From an uncultured Oscillospiraceae bacterium (lineage in GTDB: Bacteria > Bacillota > Clostridia > Oscillospirales > Acutalibacteraceae), in the NCBI GenBank assembly GCA_900547445.1, contig URGJ01000015.1, positions 1 to 39,441 on the forward strand: a DNA stretch of 39,441 nt, written 5' to 3'. This document shows positions 16,004 through 22,931 of the stretch, in pieces. The notes beneath the pieces are model-generated. The model was given only the letters and a program-made list of their open reading frames with translations. It was not told the origin of the DNA and did no database searches. Positions within the stretch are counted from its first letter, which is position 1; each line of letters opens with the position of its first letter. Both the position numbers and the translations under genes were made by a program.

Positions 16004-16020
16004 GGCGGGCATTGCCCGCC
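16004..16020 (-). repeat. GC-rich intercistronic hairpin between tpiA and gpmI
   Basis: GGCGGGC-ATT-GCCCGCC, seven G/C pairs, in an AT-rich gap. Read on the minus strand it has no T-run after it, so it is not a clear terminator. It may stabilise the upstream mRNA or be a small repeat related to the one at 16835. Confidence 0.6.
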
Positions 16021-16031
16021 CGAATTTTTAA

Positions 16032-16799
16032 TTATTTGCTTGCGGCTTTTACAATAACCGAGAAGTCCTCAGCCTTAAGGGAAGCACCGCCGATAAGTCC
16101 GCCGTCAACATTAACCTTTGCAACCAGTTCGTCTGCGTTCTTAGCGTTCATAGAGCCGCCGTACTGGATTGTAACGGTCTCTGCAACATCAGCGCCGTAG
16201 GCTTCAGCAATAGCGGCACGGACATAGCCGTTGCCCTCGTCAGCCTGCTCGGCGGTGGCGGTAACGCCTGTGCCGATTGCCCATACAGGCTCGTAAGCTA
16301 TAATAACATTTGAAAGCTTCTCTGCCGGAACATTAGTGAGCGCCATCTTGGTCTGGTACTTAAGCAGGGTTTCGGTGTAGCCGAGCTCTCTCTGCTCAAG
16401 GGTTTCGCCCACGCATACAATAGCGGTAAGACCCGCGTTCAAAGCCGCAAGCGTGCGAAGATTAACGGTCTGGTCGGTCTCGCCGAAGTACTGTCTTCTC
16501 TCGCTGTGACCGATAACAACGTATTTTACGCCCGATTCAACGAGCATCTGTGCGGAAATTTCGCCGGTGTAAGCGCCGCTCTCCTTAAAATGTACGTTTT
16601 CAGCTCCGATTTCAATGTTTGAGCCCTCGGCGGCGGCTACAGCCGCGGGAATGTCGATAAAGGGAACGCAAAGCACTACCTTGCAGTCAGCGCCCGCTAC
16701 AAGCGGCTTCATCTCGTTAATAAACGCGGTTGTCTCGGACGGGGTTTTGTTCATTTTCCAGTTGCCCGCGATTACGGCGGCTCTTTTAGCTTTATTCAT
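16032..16799 (-). CDS. tpiA: Triosephosphate isomerase
   Basis: 255 aa, typical length, interconverting dihydroxyacetone phosphate and glyceraldehyde 3-phosphate. Signature segments are AGNWKMN near residue 16, the catalytic His in VIGHSERRQYFGE, the catalytic Glu in AYEPVWAIGTG, and the phosphate-binding IQYGGSMNAKN and GLIGGASL. AAGGAG lies eight bases before the ATG. It is flanked on both sides by short GC-rich hairpins in the gene gaps. Confidence 0.96.
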   Translation of the reverse strand: MNKAKRAAVIAGNWKMNKTPSETTAFINEMKPLVAGADCKVVLCVPFIDIPAAVAAAEGSNIEIGAENVHFKESGAYTGEISAQMLVESGVKYVVIGHSERRQYFGETDQTVNLRTLAALNAGLTAIVCVGETLEQRELGYTETLLKYQTKMALTNVPAEKLSNVIIAYEPVWAIGTGVTATAEQADEGNGYVRAAIAEAYGADVAETVTIQYGGSMNAKNADELVAKVNVDGGLIGGASLKAEDFSVIVKAASK

Positions 16800-16834
16800 T
16801 GTAAAAACTCCTTTTATTAATAATACGCAATTAA

Positions 16835-16854
16835 GGGTTGCCGTAGGGCAACCC
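16835..16854 (-). repeat. GC-rich intercistronic hairpin between pgk and tpiA
   Basis: GGGTTGCC (16835-16842) and GGCAACCC (16847-16854) form an eight-pair stem with a four-base loop. The setting (TTAA before, CGATT after) resembles that of the hairpin at 16004, suggesting one family of small palindromes. Confidence 0.6.
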
Positions 16855-16865
16855 CGATTAAAATA

Positions 16866-18077
16866 TTATTTATCGTTAAGCGCGGCAATGCCGGGAAGCT
16901 CCTTGCCCTCTAAGAATTCGAGGGATGCGCCGCCGCCTGTGGAAATGTGGGTCATCTTGTCGCCGTAGCCTAAGGTGTTAACAGCCGCCGCGGAATCACC
17001 GCCGCCGATAACCGTAACGGCGTCGGTCTCGGCAAGGCTCTTCGCAACAGCAATTGTGCCCTTTGCAAGGGTCGGATTTTCAAATACGCCCATAGGTCCG
17101 TTCCAAACAACCGTCTTAGCTGATTTAACCTCGTTTGCAAAAAGCTCCGCGGTCTTAGTTCCGATGTCAAGTCCCTGATAATCGTCGGGAATCTTGTTAG
17201 CGTCTACAACCTCAACCTCAATCGGTCCGTCAATCGGGTCGGGGAAGCTCTTAGCTATTGTGCAGTCGATTGGGAGAAGAATCTTAACGCCCTTTTCCTC
17301 GGCTTTTTTAAGCATATCCTTGCAGTAGTCAATCTTCTCGGTATCAAGGAGTGACTTACCTACGCTGTATCCCTTAGCGGCAAGGAAGGTATAAGCCATA
17401 CCGCCGCCGATTATAAGGGTATCGGCCTTGTTAAGCAGATTTTCGATAACGGTGAGCTTGTCCGCAACCTTTGCGCCGCCGAGAATGGTAACGAAAGGAC
17501 GAACCGGAGTGTCAACCGCGTTTCCGAGGTATTTAAGCTCTTTACCGATAAGGTAGCCTGCAACAGCCTCTTTAACATAGGAGACAACGCCTACGGTGGA
17601 GCAGTGCGCTCTGTGAGCAGTGCCGAATGCGTCGTTTACGAAAATATCCGCAAGAGAGCCGAGTTCCTTTGAAAACTCTTCGCCGTTCTTGGTCTCTTCG
17701 GCGCGGTAACGTGTGTTTTCAAGAAGTACAACATCGCCGTCCTGCATAGCGGCAACAGCCTTTTTAGCGTTTTCGCCTACTACATTAGCGTCGGCGGCAA
17801 AAACAACCTCTTTACCTAAAAGCTCGGAAAGGCGCTTTGCAACGGGAGCTAAGGAAAGCTCGGGCTTGGGTTCGCCCTTCGGCTTGCCGAGGTGAGAGCA
17901 GAGGATAACCTTACCGCCGTCGGCAATAAGCTTTTTGATGGTGGGGAGTGCGGCGATGATGCGGTTTTCGTCGGTGATAACGCCGTTTTTAAGCGGTACG
18001 TTAAAGTCGCAGCGAACGAGAACCTTTTGACCTTTTACGTTAATGTCGTCAACGGTCTTTTTGTTAAGAGCGTTCAT
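16866..18077 (-). CDS. pgk: Phosphoglycerate kinase
   Basis: Makes ATP and 3-phosphoglycerate from 1,3-bisphosphoglycerate. 403 aa from ATG 18077, chosen because AAAGGA lies upstream at a good distance and MNALNKKTVDD matches family N-termini; an upstream ATG at 18098 lies on top of that ribosome site and of the operator. Signatures: RCDFNVPLKNG, the substrate-binding LCSHLGKPKGE, NTRYRAEETKNGEEF, ILGGAKVADKL, VVWNGPMGVFENP, and the nucleotide-binding IGGGDSAAAV with STGGGASLEFLEG. It is the first gene of the minus-strand glycolytic operon. A Rex-like site between promoter and start suggests control by NADH/NAD+. Confidence 0.96.
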   Translation of the reverse strand: MNALNKKTVDDINVKGQKVLVRCDFNVPLKNGVITDENRIIAALPTIKKLIADGGKVILCSHLGKPKGEPKPELSLAPVAKRLSELLGKEVVFAADANVVGENAKKAVAAMQDGDVVLLENTRYRAEETKNGEEFSKELGSLADIFVNDAFGTAHRAHCSTVGVVSYVKEAVAGYLIGKELKYLGNAVDTPVRPFVTILGGAKVADKLTVIENLLNKADTLIIGGGMAYTFLAAKGYSVGKSLLDTEKIDYCKDMLKKAEEKGVKILLPIDCTIAKSFPDPIDGPIEVEVVDANKIPDDYQGLDIGTKTAELFANEVKSAKTVVWNGPMGVFENPTLAKGTIAVAKSLAETDAVTVIGGGDSAAAVNTLGYGDKMTHISTGGGASLEFLEGKELPGIAALNDK

Positions 18078-18097
18078 TGAGATACATCCTTTCAACA

Positions 18098-18115
18098 TTG
18101 TTAAAAAATTTACAA
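18098..18115. promoter_or_regulatory. Rex-type redox operator in the pgk leader
   Basis: TTGTTAA-AAAA-TTTACAA matches the clostridial Rex consensus TTGTTAA-N4-TTAACAA at 13 of 14 fixed bases. It lies directly downstream of the pgk -10 box, where a bound repressor would block transcription. Confidence 0.55.
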
Positions 18116-18119
18116 TACT

Positions 18120-18147
18120 ATTTTACCACAAATTCTTATTTTTTCAA
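18120..18147 (-). promoter_or_regulatory. Promoter of pgk-tpiA-gpmI
   Basis: On the minus strand TTGAAA (18147-18142), 16 bases, TAAAAT (18125-18120), preceded by TGG as in extended -10 elements. Confidence 0.6.
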
Positions 18148-18174
18148 TATTTATTTTGATTTACAATGTAAAAA

Positions 18175-18681
18175 TTAGCAAATATCCTCCCATTTATAAT
18201 TGTGCAGCTGACCGAAATTGGAAAGCTCGGGGTAATTCCATTGCCTTAAAGCCTCGTAAACCGCTATCGCCACAGAGTTTGAGAGATTGAGACTTCTTAT
18301 TTCTCCCTGCATAGGTATTCTAACGCACCGTTCTGGGTTTTTAATTAAGAGCTTCTCGGGAAGACCCTTTGTTTCCTTGCCGAAAAGCAGATAGCAGTTG
18401 TCGGGATAGGAAACATCGGAGTGGGTTTTTCTGCCCTTGGTTGTGAAATAGAAAAACGCACCGTTGTTTTTTGAAAAGAAATCCTCTAAGCCGTCATAAT
18501 AGGTTATGTCGAGATAGTGCCAGTAGTCAAGTCCCGCGCGCTTAAGCTTTTTGTCGTCAATATTAAATCCCATGGGCTTTACAATATGCAGTCTCGCTCC
18601 CGTTGCGGCACAGGTGCGGGCGACGTTGCCCGTGTTTTGGGGGATTTCGGGTTCAACCATTACAATATTAATTTTAGGCAT
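18175..18681 (-). CDS. trmL: tRNA (cytidine/uridine-2'-O-)-methyltransferase TrmL
   Basis: SPOUT-class enzyme that methylates the ribose at wobble position 34 of certain tRNA-Leu species using S-adenosylmethionine. 168 aa from ATG 18681. GGTGG lies five bases upstream; the GTG three codons earlier sits inside that ribosome site. Motifs: EPEIPQNTGNVARTCAATGA at the N-terminus, LLFGKETKGLPE, and IPMQGEIRSLNLSNSVAIAVYEALRQW, which forms the knotted cofactor site. The short length fits a stand-alone TrmL. It stands alone, divergent from ppa. Confidence 0.93.
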   Translation of the reverse strand: MPKINIVMVEPEIPQNTGNVARTCAATGARLHIVKPMGFNIDDKKLKRAGLDYWHYLDITYYDGLEDFFSKNNGAFFYFTTKGRKTHSDVSYPDNCYLLFGKETKGLPEKLLIKNPERCVRIPMQGEIRSLNLSNSVAIAVYEALRQWNYPELSNFGQLHNYKWEDIC

Positions 18682-18739
18682 TTTTACCACCGTTTTTTAT
18701 TTTGTTTTTTATTTTCATTATACAGTTGTTAAAATACGG

Positions 18740-18768
18740 TTGTCAAGCAGAGAAATTTGTATTATAAT
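18740..18768 (+). promoter_or_regulatory. Promoter of ppa
   Basis: TTGTCA (18740-18745), 17 bases, TATAAT (18763-18768). Leader of about 25 bases before the ATG at 18801. Confidence 0.7.
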
Positions 18769-18800
18769 ATATTTATTATATATAGAAAGCGAGTTTTGAA

Positions 18801-19334
18801 ATGAACAACATTTGGCATGATATTTCACCCTCTAGGATAACTCCCGAGGATTTTATCTGCGTAATCGAAATCCCAAAGGGAAGCAAAAAGAAATACGAGC
18901 TTGACAAGGAAACAGGACTTATAATCCTTGACCGTATTCTTTACACCTCTACCCATTACCCCGCGAATTACGGCTTTATCCCGCGTACCTACGGCGACGA
19001 TAACGACCCGCTTGACGTACTGCTACTTTGCACCGAAAATCTGGAGCCGTTAAGCCTTGTGCGCGCCTATCCTATCGGGGTTATCACTATGATAGACGGC
19101 GACAGCAACGACGAAAAGATAATAGCCATTCCCTTTAACGACCCCTCCTATAACGAATATAAGGATATCGACGACCTGCCGAGGCATATTTTTGATGAAA
19201 TGCGCCATTTCTTCGAGGTTTATAAGAGCCTTGAAAACAAAAAGACGGCGGTGGACGATGTTAAGGGCAGGGAATACGCCGTGGAAATAATTCGCTCTGC
19301 TATTGAAAGCTATAAGGAACATTTTAATAAATAA
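18801..19334 (+). CDS. ppa: Inorganic pyrophosphatase, type I
   Basis: 177 aa soluble family I pyrophosphatase, which hydrolyses pyrophosphate with Mg2+ and so pulls biosynthetic reactions forward. Signatures: IEIPKGSKKKYELDKETGLI, YPANYGFIPRTYGDDNDPLDVLLL with the metal-binding acidic residues, and a DGDSNDEKIIAIPFND segment. The ribosome site is weak (GAAAGCGAG). A four-membrane-segment protein of unknown function follows ten bases after the stop, in the same transcript. Confidence 0.94.
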   Translation: MNNIWHDISPSRITPEDFICVIEIPKGSKKKYELDKETGLIILDRILYTSTHYPANYGFIPRTYGDDNDPLDVLLLCTENLEPLSLVRAYPIGVITMIDGDSNDEKIIAIPFNDPSYNEYKDIDDLPRHIFDEMRHFFEVYKSLENKKTAVDDVKGREYAVEIIRSAIESYKEHFNK

Positions 19335-19344
19335 GGAGCCTTTT

Positions 19345-19977
19345 ATGAAAATGCAGGAAAGCGTCTTGAGGCGCGTACGAATGATTGAGGAAAAAAACGG
19401 AATTAAATATGCTAAAACTGACGGAAAGCTTTATAAAACCCTGAGAGTGCTTTATATTATCACCTTTGCGTACACGATGGCGATAAATCTTCTTTATATC
19501 GCCGGTATGCTGCTTGTATACGGAGGAACGGATAATTTTAAGAATGTGGTTAACAGCCTGATTTCGGTCTGCGTATGCACGGCTGTTATTATTGCAGGAT
19601 TTGTTTTAAGCTTTTTCAGATTTAAATTTGCGGCGGGCGTTATGAGTATTGCTCCTGAAATATTTTTAATTCCCGTTTTCGGCGCGGTTATGAAAGACGA
19701 CCTCGGCTTCATGGGCTTTACCGCTTCCTTTTTCTGGCGGCATTTTGCTCCTCTGGCCTTGCTTGTCATACTTATGACTGCGACGACTGTAATAGCGGTA
19801 AGAGCAAGAATTAAAACAGAAAAGCAGTATAAAAAGGTTACTGAGAATCTATATAAACTCTATCAGAGCACGGGCGGCGACATAAGCGATGACCAGTGGG
19901 AGGAGTTTTTGAAGGAATATGACCCTTCGGATTACAAAAAGCTTTTTAAATCGGGTAGCGCTGTAGAGGATAAATGA
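19345..19977 (+). CDS. Unknown membrane protein with four membrane segments
   Basis: 210 aa from ATG 19345, chosen because AAGGAG lies six bases upstream; the longer frame runs back into ppa and is not supported. Hydrophobic segments lie near residues 36-58, 72-91, 95-112 and 130-150. A charged N-terminal tail (ESVLRRVRMIEEKNG) precedes them. A cytoplasmic-looking C-terminal 55 residues, probably helical, contains DISDDQWEEFLKEYDPSDYKK. I do not recognise a family. It is co-transcribed with ppa, and the hairpin after it reaches into the start of the next gene. Confidence 0.75.
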   Translation: MKMQESVLRRVRMIEEKNGIKYAKTDGKLYKTLRVLYIITFAYTMAINLLYIAGMLLVYGGTDNFKNVVNSLISVCVCTAVIIAGFVLSFFRFKFAAGVMSIAPEIFLIPVFGAVMKDDLGFMGFTASFFWRHFAPLALLVILMTATTVIAVRARIKTEKQYKKVTENLYKLYQSTGGDISDDQWEEFLKEYDPSDYKKLFKSGSAVEDK

Positions 19978-20000
19978 AAAATTTTATTTAATAAGATTAA

Positions 20001-20041
20001 AAAAACACCTTATGTTAATACTTAAAACGTGAGGTGTTTTT
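20001..20041 (+). terminator. Terminator-like hairpin that contains the next gene's ribosome site
   Basis: AAAACACCTTATGTT (20002-20016) pairs with 20026-20040 (two G-U pairs) and a T-run follows. The 3' arm holds GAGGTG (20031-20036), the only ribosome site for the GTG start at 20042, with the T-run as spacer. It can therefore act as a terminator, a translation block, or both. Confidence 0.65.
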
Positions 20042-21655
20042 GTGTTTTCCGAAAGCTTTTCGTCAATTTTTTCAAGGCGCTCTGCAATTAGCTTTTTTCT
20101 TATAATGACTCTGTTTTTTAGCTGTATAATGCGTATAGCGGTCATAGCGACCGCAGACTATCGGGAGGTTCAAGAACAGCAAAGCGGTCTGCGGCTTACC
20201 GTGGGCGGTCTTCGCGGAACAATATACGACTGCAATATGGTGCCGATTACAAACAGCAAATCAAAAATTATCGCGGCGGTGTCGCCTACCCCTCGCGCCG
20301 TTACCGCGATAAGCTCGGTGCTTTCGGGGGAGTCGCTCGATAATGTCCTTGAAAGGCTAAAATCGGGTAAGCCTGTGCTTTGCGAGGTGCCACGATTTAT
20401 TAAATGTGACGGAATTGCCTGCACGGCGGTTTACGAGCATAACTCCGCAGATACCAAGGCTATTCACCTCGTTGGCTATACAGACGCGGATTCGCACGGT
20501 GTGTCGGGTCTTGAAAAGGCATACGAAGAATATCTGTATTCTGACAAAAAAGCAGAGTTTGTCTATACTATGGACGGCAGCGGAGATATTTTAAAGGGCA
20601 TAAATCCCGAAATAGAAAACGATACCTCCGTAACTGCTGCAGGAGTTGTATCCACCGTTGATGTGAATATTCAGTCGGCGGCGGAGGAGGCGACTAAACA
20701 AATCGAATGTGGCGCTATTGTGATTGCAGACGCTCAAACCTCAAAAATAAGGGCAATGGCAAGCGTTCCGAATTTTGACGTTACAAATTTAAGCGATTAC
20801 CTGAACAAAGAAAATTCCCCGCTTTTAAACCGTGCGCTTGCGGCGTATAATGTCGGCTCGGTATTTAAGCCCTGCGTCGCCGCGGCGGGAATTGAGTCGG
20901 GAAATGGGGACTTTTGCTACACCTGCACGGGAAGCACAAAAATAATAGACCGCTACTTTAAATGTCATAAGCGGTCGGGTCACGGGGATATGAATTTAAG
21001 AAGTGGACTTGCAAATTCCTGCAACACTTATTTTTATAACTTGGCTTTTTCGGTTGGCGGTGAGAGGATATATAACACCGCCTCCGCATTGGGATTTGGG
21101 AAAAGCATAGATATATGCAGCGGACTTTCCGCCGCTAAAGGTAATCTTCCCAAACAGGAAAGTCTTTCTAATATTGCCTATCTTGCAAATTTCAGTATAG
21201 GGCAGGGCGAATTGCTGCTTTCGCCTGTAGCTCTGCTTAATCTCTATTGCGCGATAGCGACGGACGGGTCATATAATATCCCATCGGTTGTTGAGGGTAC
21301 GCTTTCGGGAGGCGCTTTTAAGCCATATGAGTCGGGCGAGCGTACAAGGGTTATGAAAAAGGAAACTGCCGCGCTTGTGCGTGAATATTTGTCCTCCGTT
21401 ATAGAGGAGGGAACAGGAAAAACCGCAAAGCCCAAAACTGTTTCGGCGGCGGGAAAGACCGCTACCGCTCAGACAGGAAAATATGAAAACGGCGCGGAAA
21501 TATGTGCGGGCTGGTTCTGCGGCTTTTTCCCTGCCGAGGAGCCGCAGTATACCGTTATAGTATTTTCCGAAAACACGGCAAAACAATCCGCCTCATGCGG
21601 CGAAATATTTGCCGGTCTTGCCGACAGAATAGCAGAAATAAGAGATTTAGTTTAA
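20042..21655 (+). CDS. Class B penicillin-binding protein (PBP2/FtsI-like transpeptidase)
   Basis: 537 aa cell-wall transpeptidase anchored by one N-terminal membrane segment (AISFFLIMTLFFSCIMRIAVI). A short dimerisation domain with LRGTIYDCNMVPI follows, then SGVSGLEKAYEEYL, then the penicillin-binding domain: SVFK with catalytic Ser273, SCN at 326-328, and KTA at 472-474 where KTG or KSG is usual. The start is a GTG reached through a hairpin-borne ribosome site. It is shorter than vegetative PBP2b-type enzymes and has no PASTA repeats. It could serve division, elongation or spore cortex synthesis; sequence alone does not decide. The stop lies four bases from the convergent azlD stop. Confidence 0.87.
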   Translation: MFSESFSSIFSRRSAISFFLIMTLFFSCIMRIAVIATADYREVQEQQSGLRLTVGGLRGTIYDCNMVPITNSKSKIIAAVSPTPRAVTAISSVLSGESLDNVLERLKSGKPVLCEVPRFIKCDGIACTAVYEHNSADTKAIHLVGYTDADSHGVSGLEKAYEEYLYSDKKAEFVYTMDGSGDILKGINPEIENDTSVTAAGVVSTVDVNIQSAAEEATKQIECGAIVIADAQTSKIRAMASVPNFDVTNLSDYLNKENSPLLNRALAAYNVGSVFKPCVAAAGIESGNGDFCYTCTGSTKIIDRYFKCHKRSGHGDMNLRSGLANSCNTYFYNLAFSVGGERIYNTASALGFGKSIDICSGLSAAKGNLPKQESLSNIAYLANFSIGQGELLLSPVALLNLYCAIATDGSYNIPSVVEGTLSGGAFKPYESGERTRVMKKETAALVREYLSSVIEEGTGKTAKPKTVSAAGKTATAQTGKYENGAEICAGWFCGFFPAEEPQYTVIVFSENTAKQSASCGEIFAGLADRIAEIRDLV

Positions 21656-21659
21656 GGCT

Positions 21660-21968
21660 TTAAAGTATAATAAGCTCTATTATAAAGACCGCCACGCAGG
21701 AGCAGACGGCTACTCCGAAAAGGCTTACTCCGAAAATGCTAAGGAGTATTCCTACGATAAGGGCGGCAAGCCCCGACCATACGCTGTTTGTAGCCTCAAT
21801 TATCGCGGGGAAGGTCATAACCGCAAGCGTGACATATGGTACGTAATAGAGAAAAGAACGCAGGGTAACATTGGTGATTTTTTTGCGTATAAGCGTAAGC
21901 GGCAGAACGCGTATCAGAAATGTTACCGCCGCCATAATAAATATGTAGATATAAACACTATGCCGCAT
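21660..21968 (-). CDS. azlD: AzlD, small subunit of branched-chain amino acid exporter
   Basis: 102 aa small membrane protein with about four membrane segments (YIFIMAAVTFLIRVLPLTL, YYVPYVTLAVMTFPAIIEA, and two hydrophobic stretches after residue 60). It partners AzlC, which precedes it, in exporting branched-chain amino acids or related compounds. The start at 21968 is preferred because AAAGGAGG lies six bases before it, while the ATG two codons upstream directly abuts that site. It overlaps the end of azlC by 11 bases. Confidence 0.87.
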   Translation of the reverse strand: MRHSVYIYIFIMAAVTFLIRVLPLTLIRKKITNVTLRSFLYYVPYVTLAVMTFPAIIEATNSVWSGLAALIVGILLSIFGVSLFGVAVCSCVAVFIIELIIL

Positions 21969-22692
21969 CTTCATCCTCCTTTACGGGGAAAAGCAGTGCC
22001 GCCGTAAGCGATATTACAACGGTCAGAATTATAACCCGCATACCCGATGATACGGTTGAAATTACGGGAAGCTTTGAAAACGCAAGGCTTGCCGCCATTG
22101 AAATAATTACAAGCGATGCTATAACCTTGTTTTTCTTAGCGGGAGGAACAATAATAGCAAGGAACATTCCGTAAAGCCCTACGCCTAAGGCGCTTACGAG
22201 GCTTGCGGGTAGTATGTTTCCCGTAATTACCCCGAAAACAGTACCTAATGCCCAGCCCGGTATCGCAACGGTCATAGCGCCGTAATTGTAAAAGGGATTA
22301 AGCGTGCCTGTTACCGAAACTGAAATTGCGAAAATTTCGTCGGTTACATCAAACGCAACAAGTATTCTATGAATAAGCGGAGTATCGGGCGAAAGCTTTT
22401 GGCTTAACGCGCAGGACATTAAAAGATACCGCGCGTTTACAATAAGCTCTGTAAGCGCGACCTCAAGATAACCCGCGCCCGCCGCAATAAGTGTAAAACC
22501 CGCGTACCCTCCCGCAGAAGCGTTAGTAAGTGCCGAGGCGAGCCCTGCCTGGAAGGCGGTAAGCCCCGCCTTTTTCGCCACTATTCCGAGGGTGAATGCC
22601 ACGGCAAAATAACCGAGCGCAATCGGTATTCCGTCGCGAAGCCCCTTTTTATACCAATCCTTATTTATTGACATCAGAATCGCCGTTCCCAT
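21958..22692 (-). CDS. azlC: AzlC, large subunit of branched-chain amino acid exporter
   Basis: 244 aa membrane protein of the AzlC/YgaZ family, which with AzlD exports branched-chain amino acids (azaleucine resistance). The N-terminus KKGLRDGIPIALGYFAVAFTLGIVAKKAGLT is characteristic, followed by QAGLASALTNASAGGYAGF, LTELIVNARYLLMS, and several membrane helices. The start could be ATG 22692 or ATG 22674 (MSINKDW); neither has a clear ribosome site. Its promoter lies about 50 bases upstream, divergent from degV across an inverted repeat. Confidence 0.9.
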   Translation of the reverse strand: MGTAILMSINKDWYKKGLRDGIPIALGYFAVAFTLGIVAKKAGLTAFQAGLASALTNASAGGYAGFTLIAAGAGYLEVALTELIVNARYLLMSCALSQKLSPDTPLIHRILVAFDVTDEIFAISVSVTGTLNPFYNYGAMTVAIPGWALGTVFGVITGNILPASLVSALGVGLYGMFLAIIVPPAKKNKVIASLVIISMAASLAFSKLPVISTVSSGMRVIILTVVISLTAALLFPVKEDEDAA

Positions 22693-22740
22693 AATAATAT
22701 TTACATAAAATGTTATAAGCTTATATTTAGCAGCTTAACT

Positions 22741-22769
22741 ATTGTACATACTTTTCCTTGATTAGTCAA
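22741..22769 (-). promoter_or_regulatory. Promoter of azlCD
   Basis: On the minus strand TTGACT (22769-22764), 17 bases, TACAAT (22746-22741). Confidence 0.65.
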
Positions 22770-22803
22770 TATCGATTTTTAAATGTTTTATTTTAAAGAT
22801 TAG

Positions 22804-22827
22804 CGGCAAATAAATAATTATTTGTCG
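22804..22827. repeat. Inverted repeat between azlC and degV
   Basis: CGGCAAATAA (22804-22813) and TTATTTGTCG (22818-22827) are inverted copies with one mismatch around ATAA. It lies between the two divergent promoters, a position suited to an operator or a hairpin. Confidence 0.4.
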
Positions 22828-22857
22828 TAACCTATTTGTTCCTATCGGTCTTAATAC

Positions 22858-22886
22858 TTGACAAACATCGTAAAAATAAATAAAAT
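22858..22886 (+). promoter_or_regulatory. Promoter of degV
   Basis: TTGACA (22858-22863), 17 bases, TAAAAT (22881-22886). Confidence 0.65.
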
Positions 22887-22931
22887 AAATTTATATTTTT
22901 TAATAGCCATGACGGAGGAACTGAGATTCAG

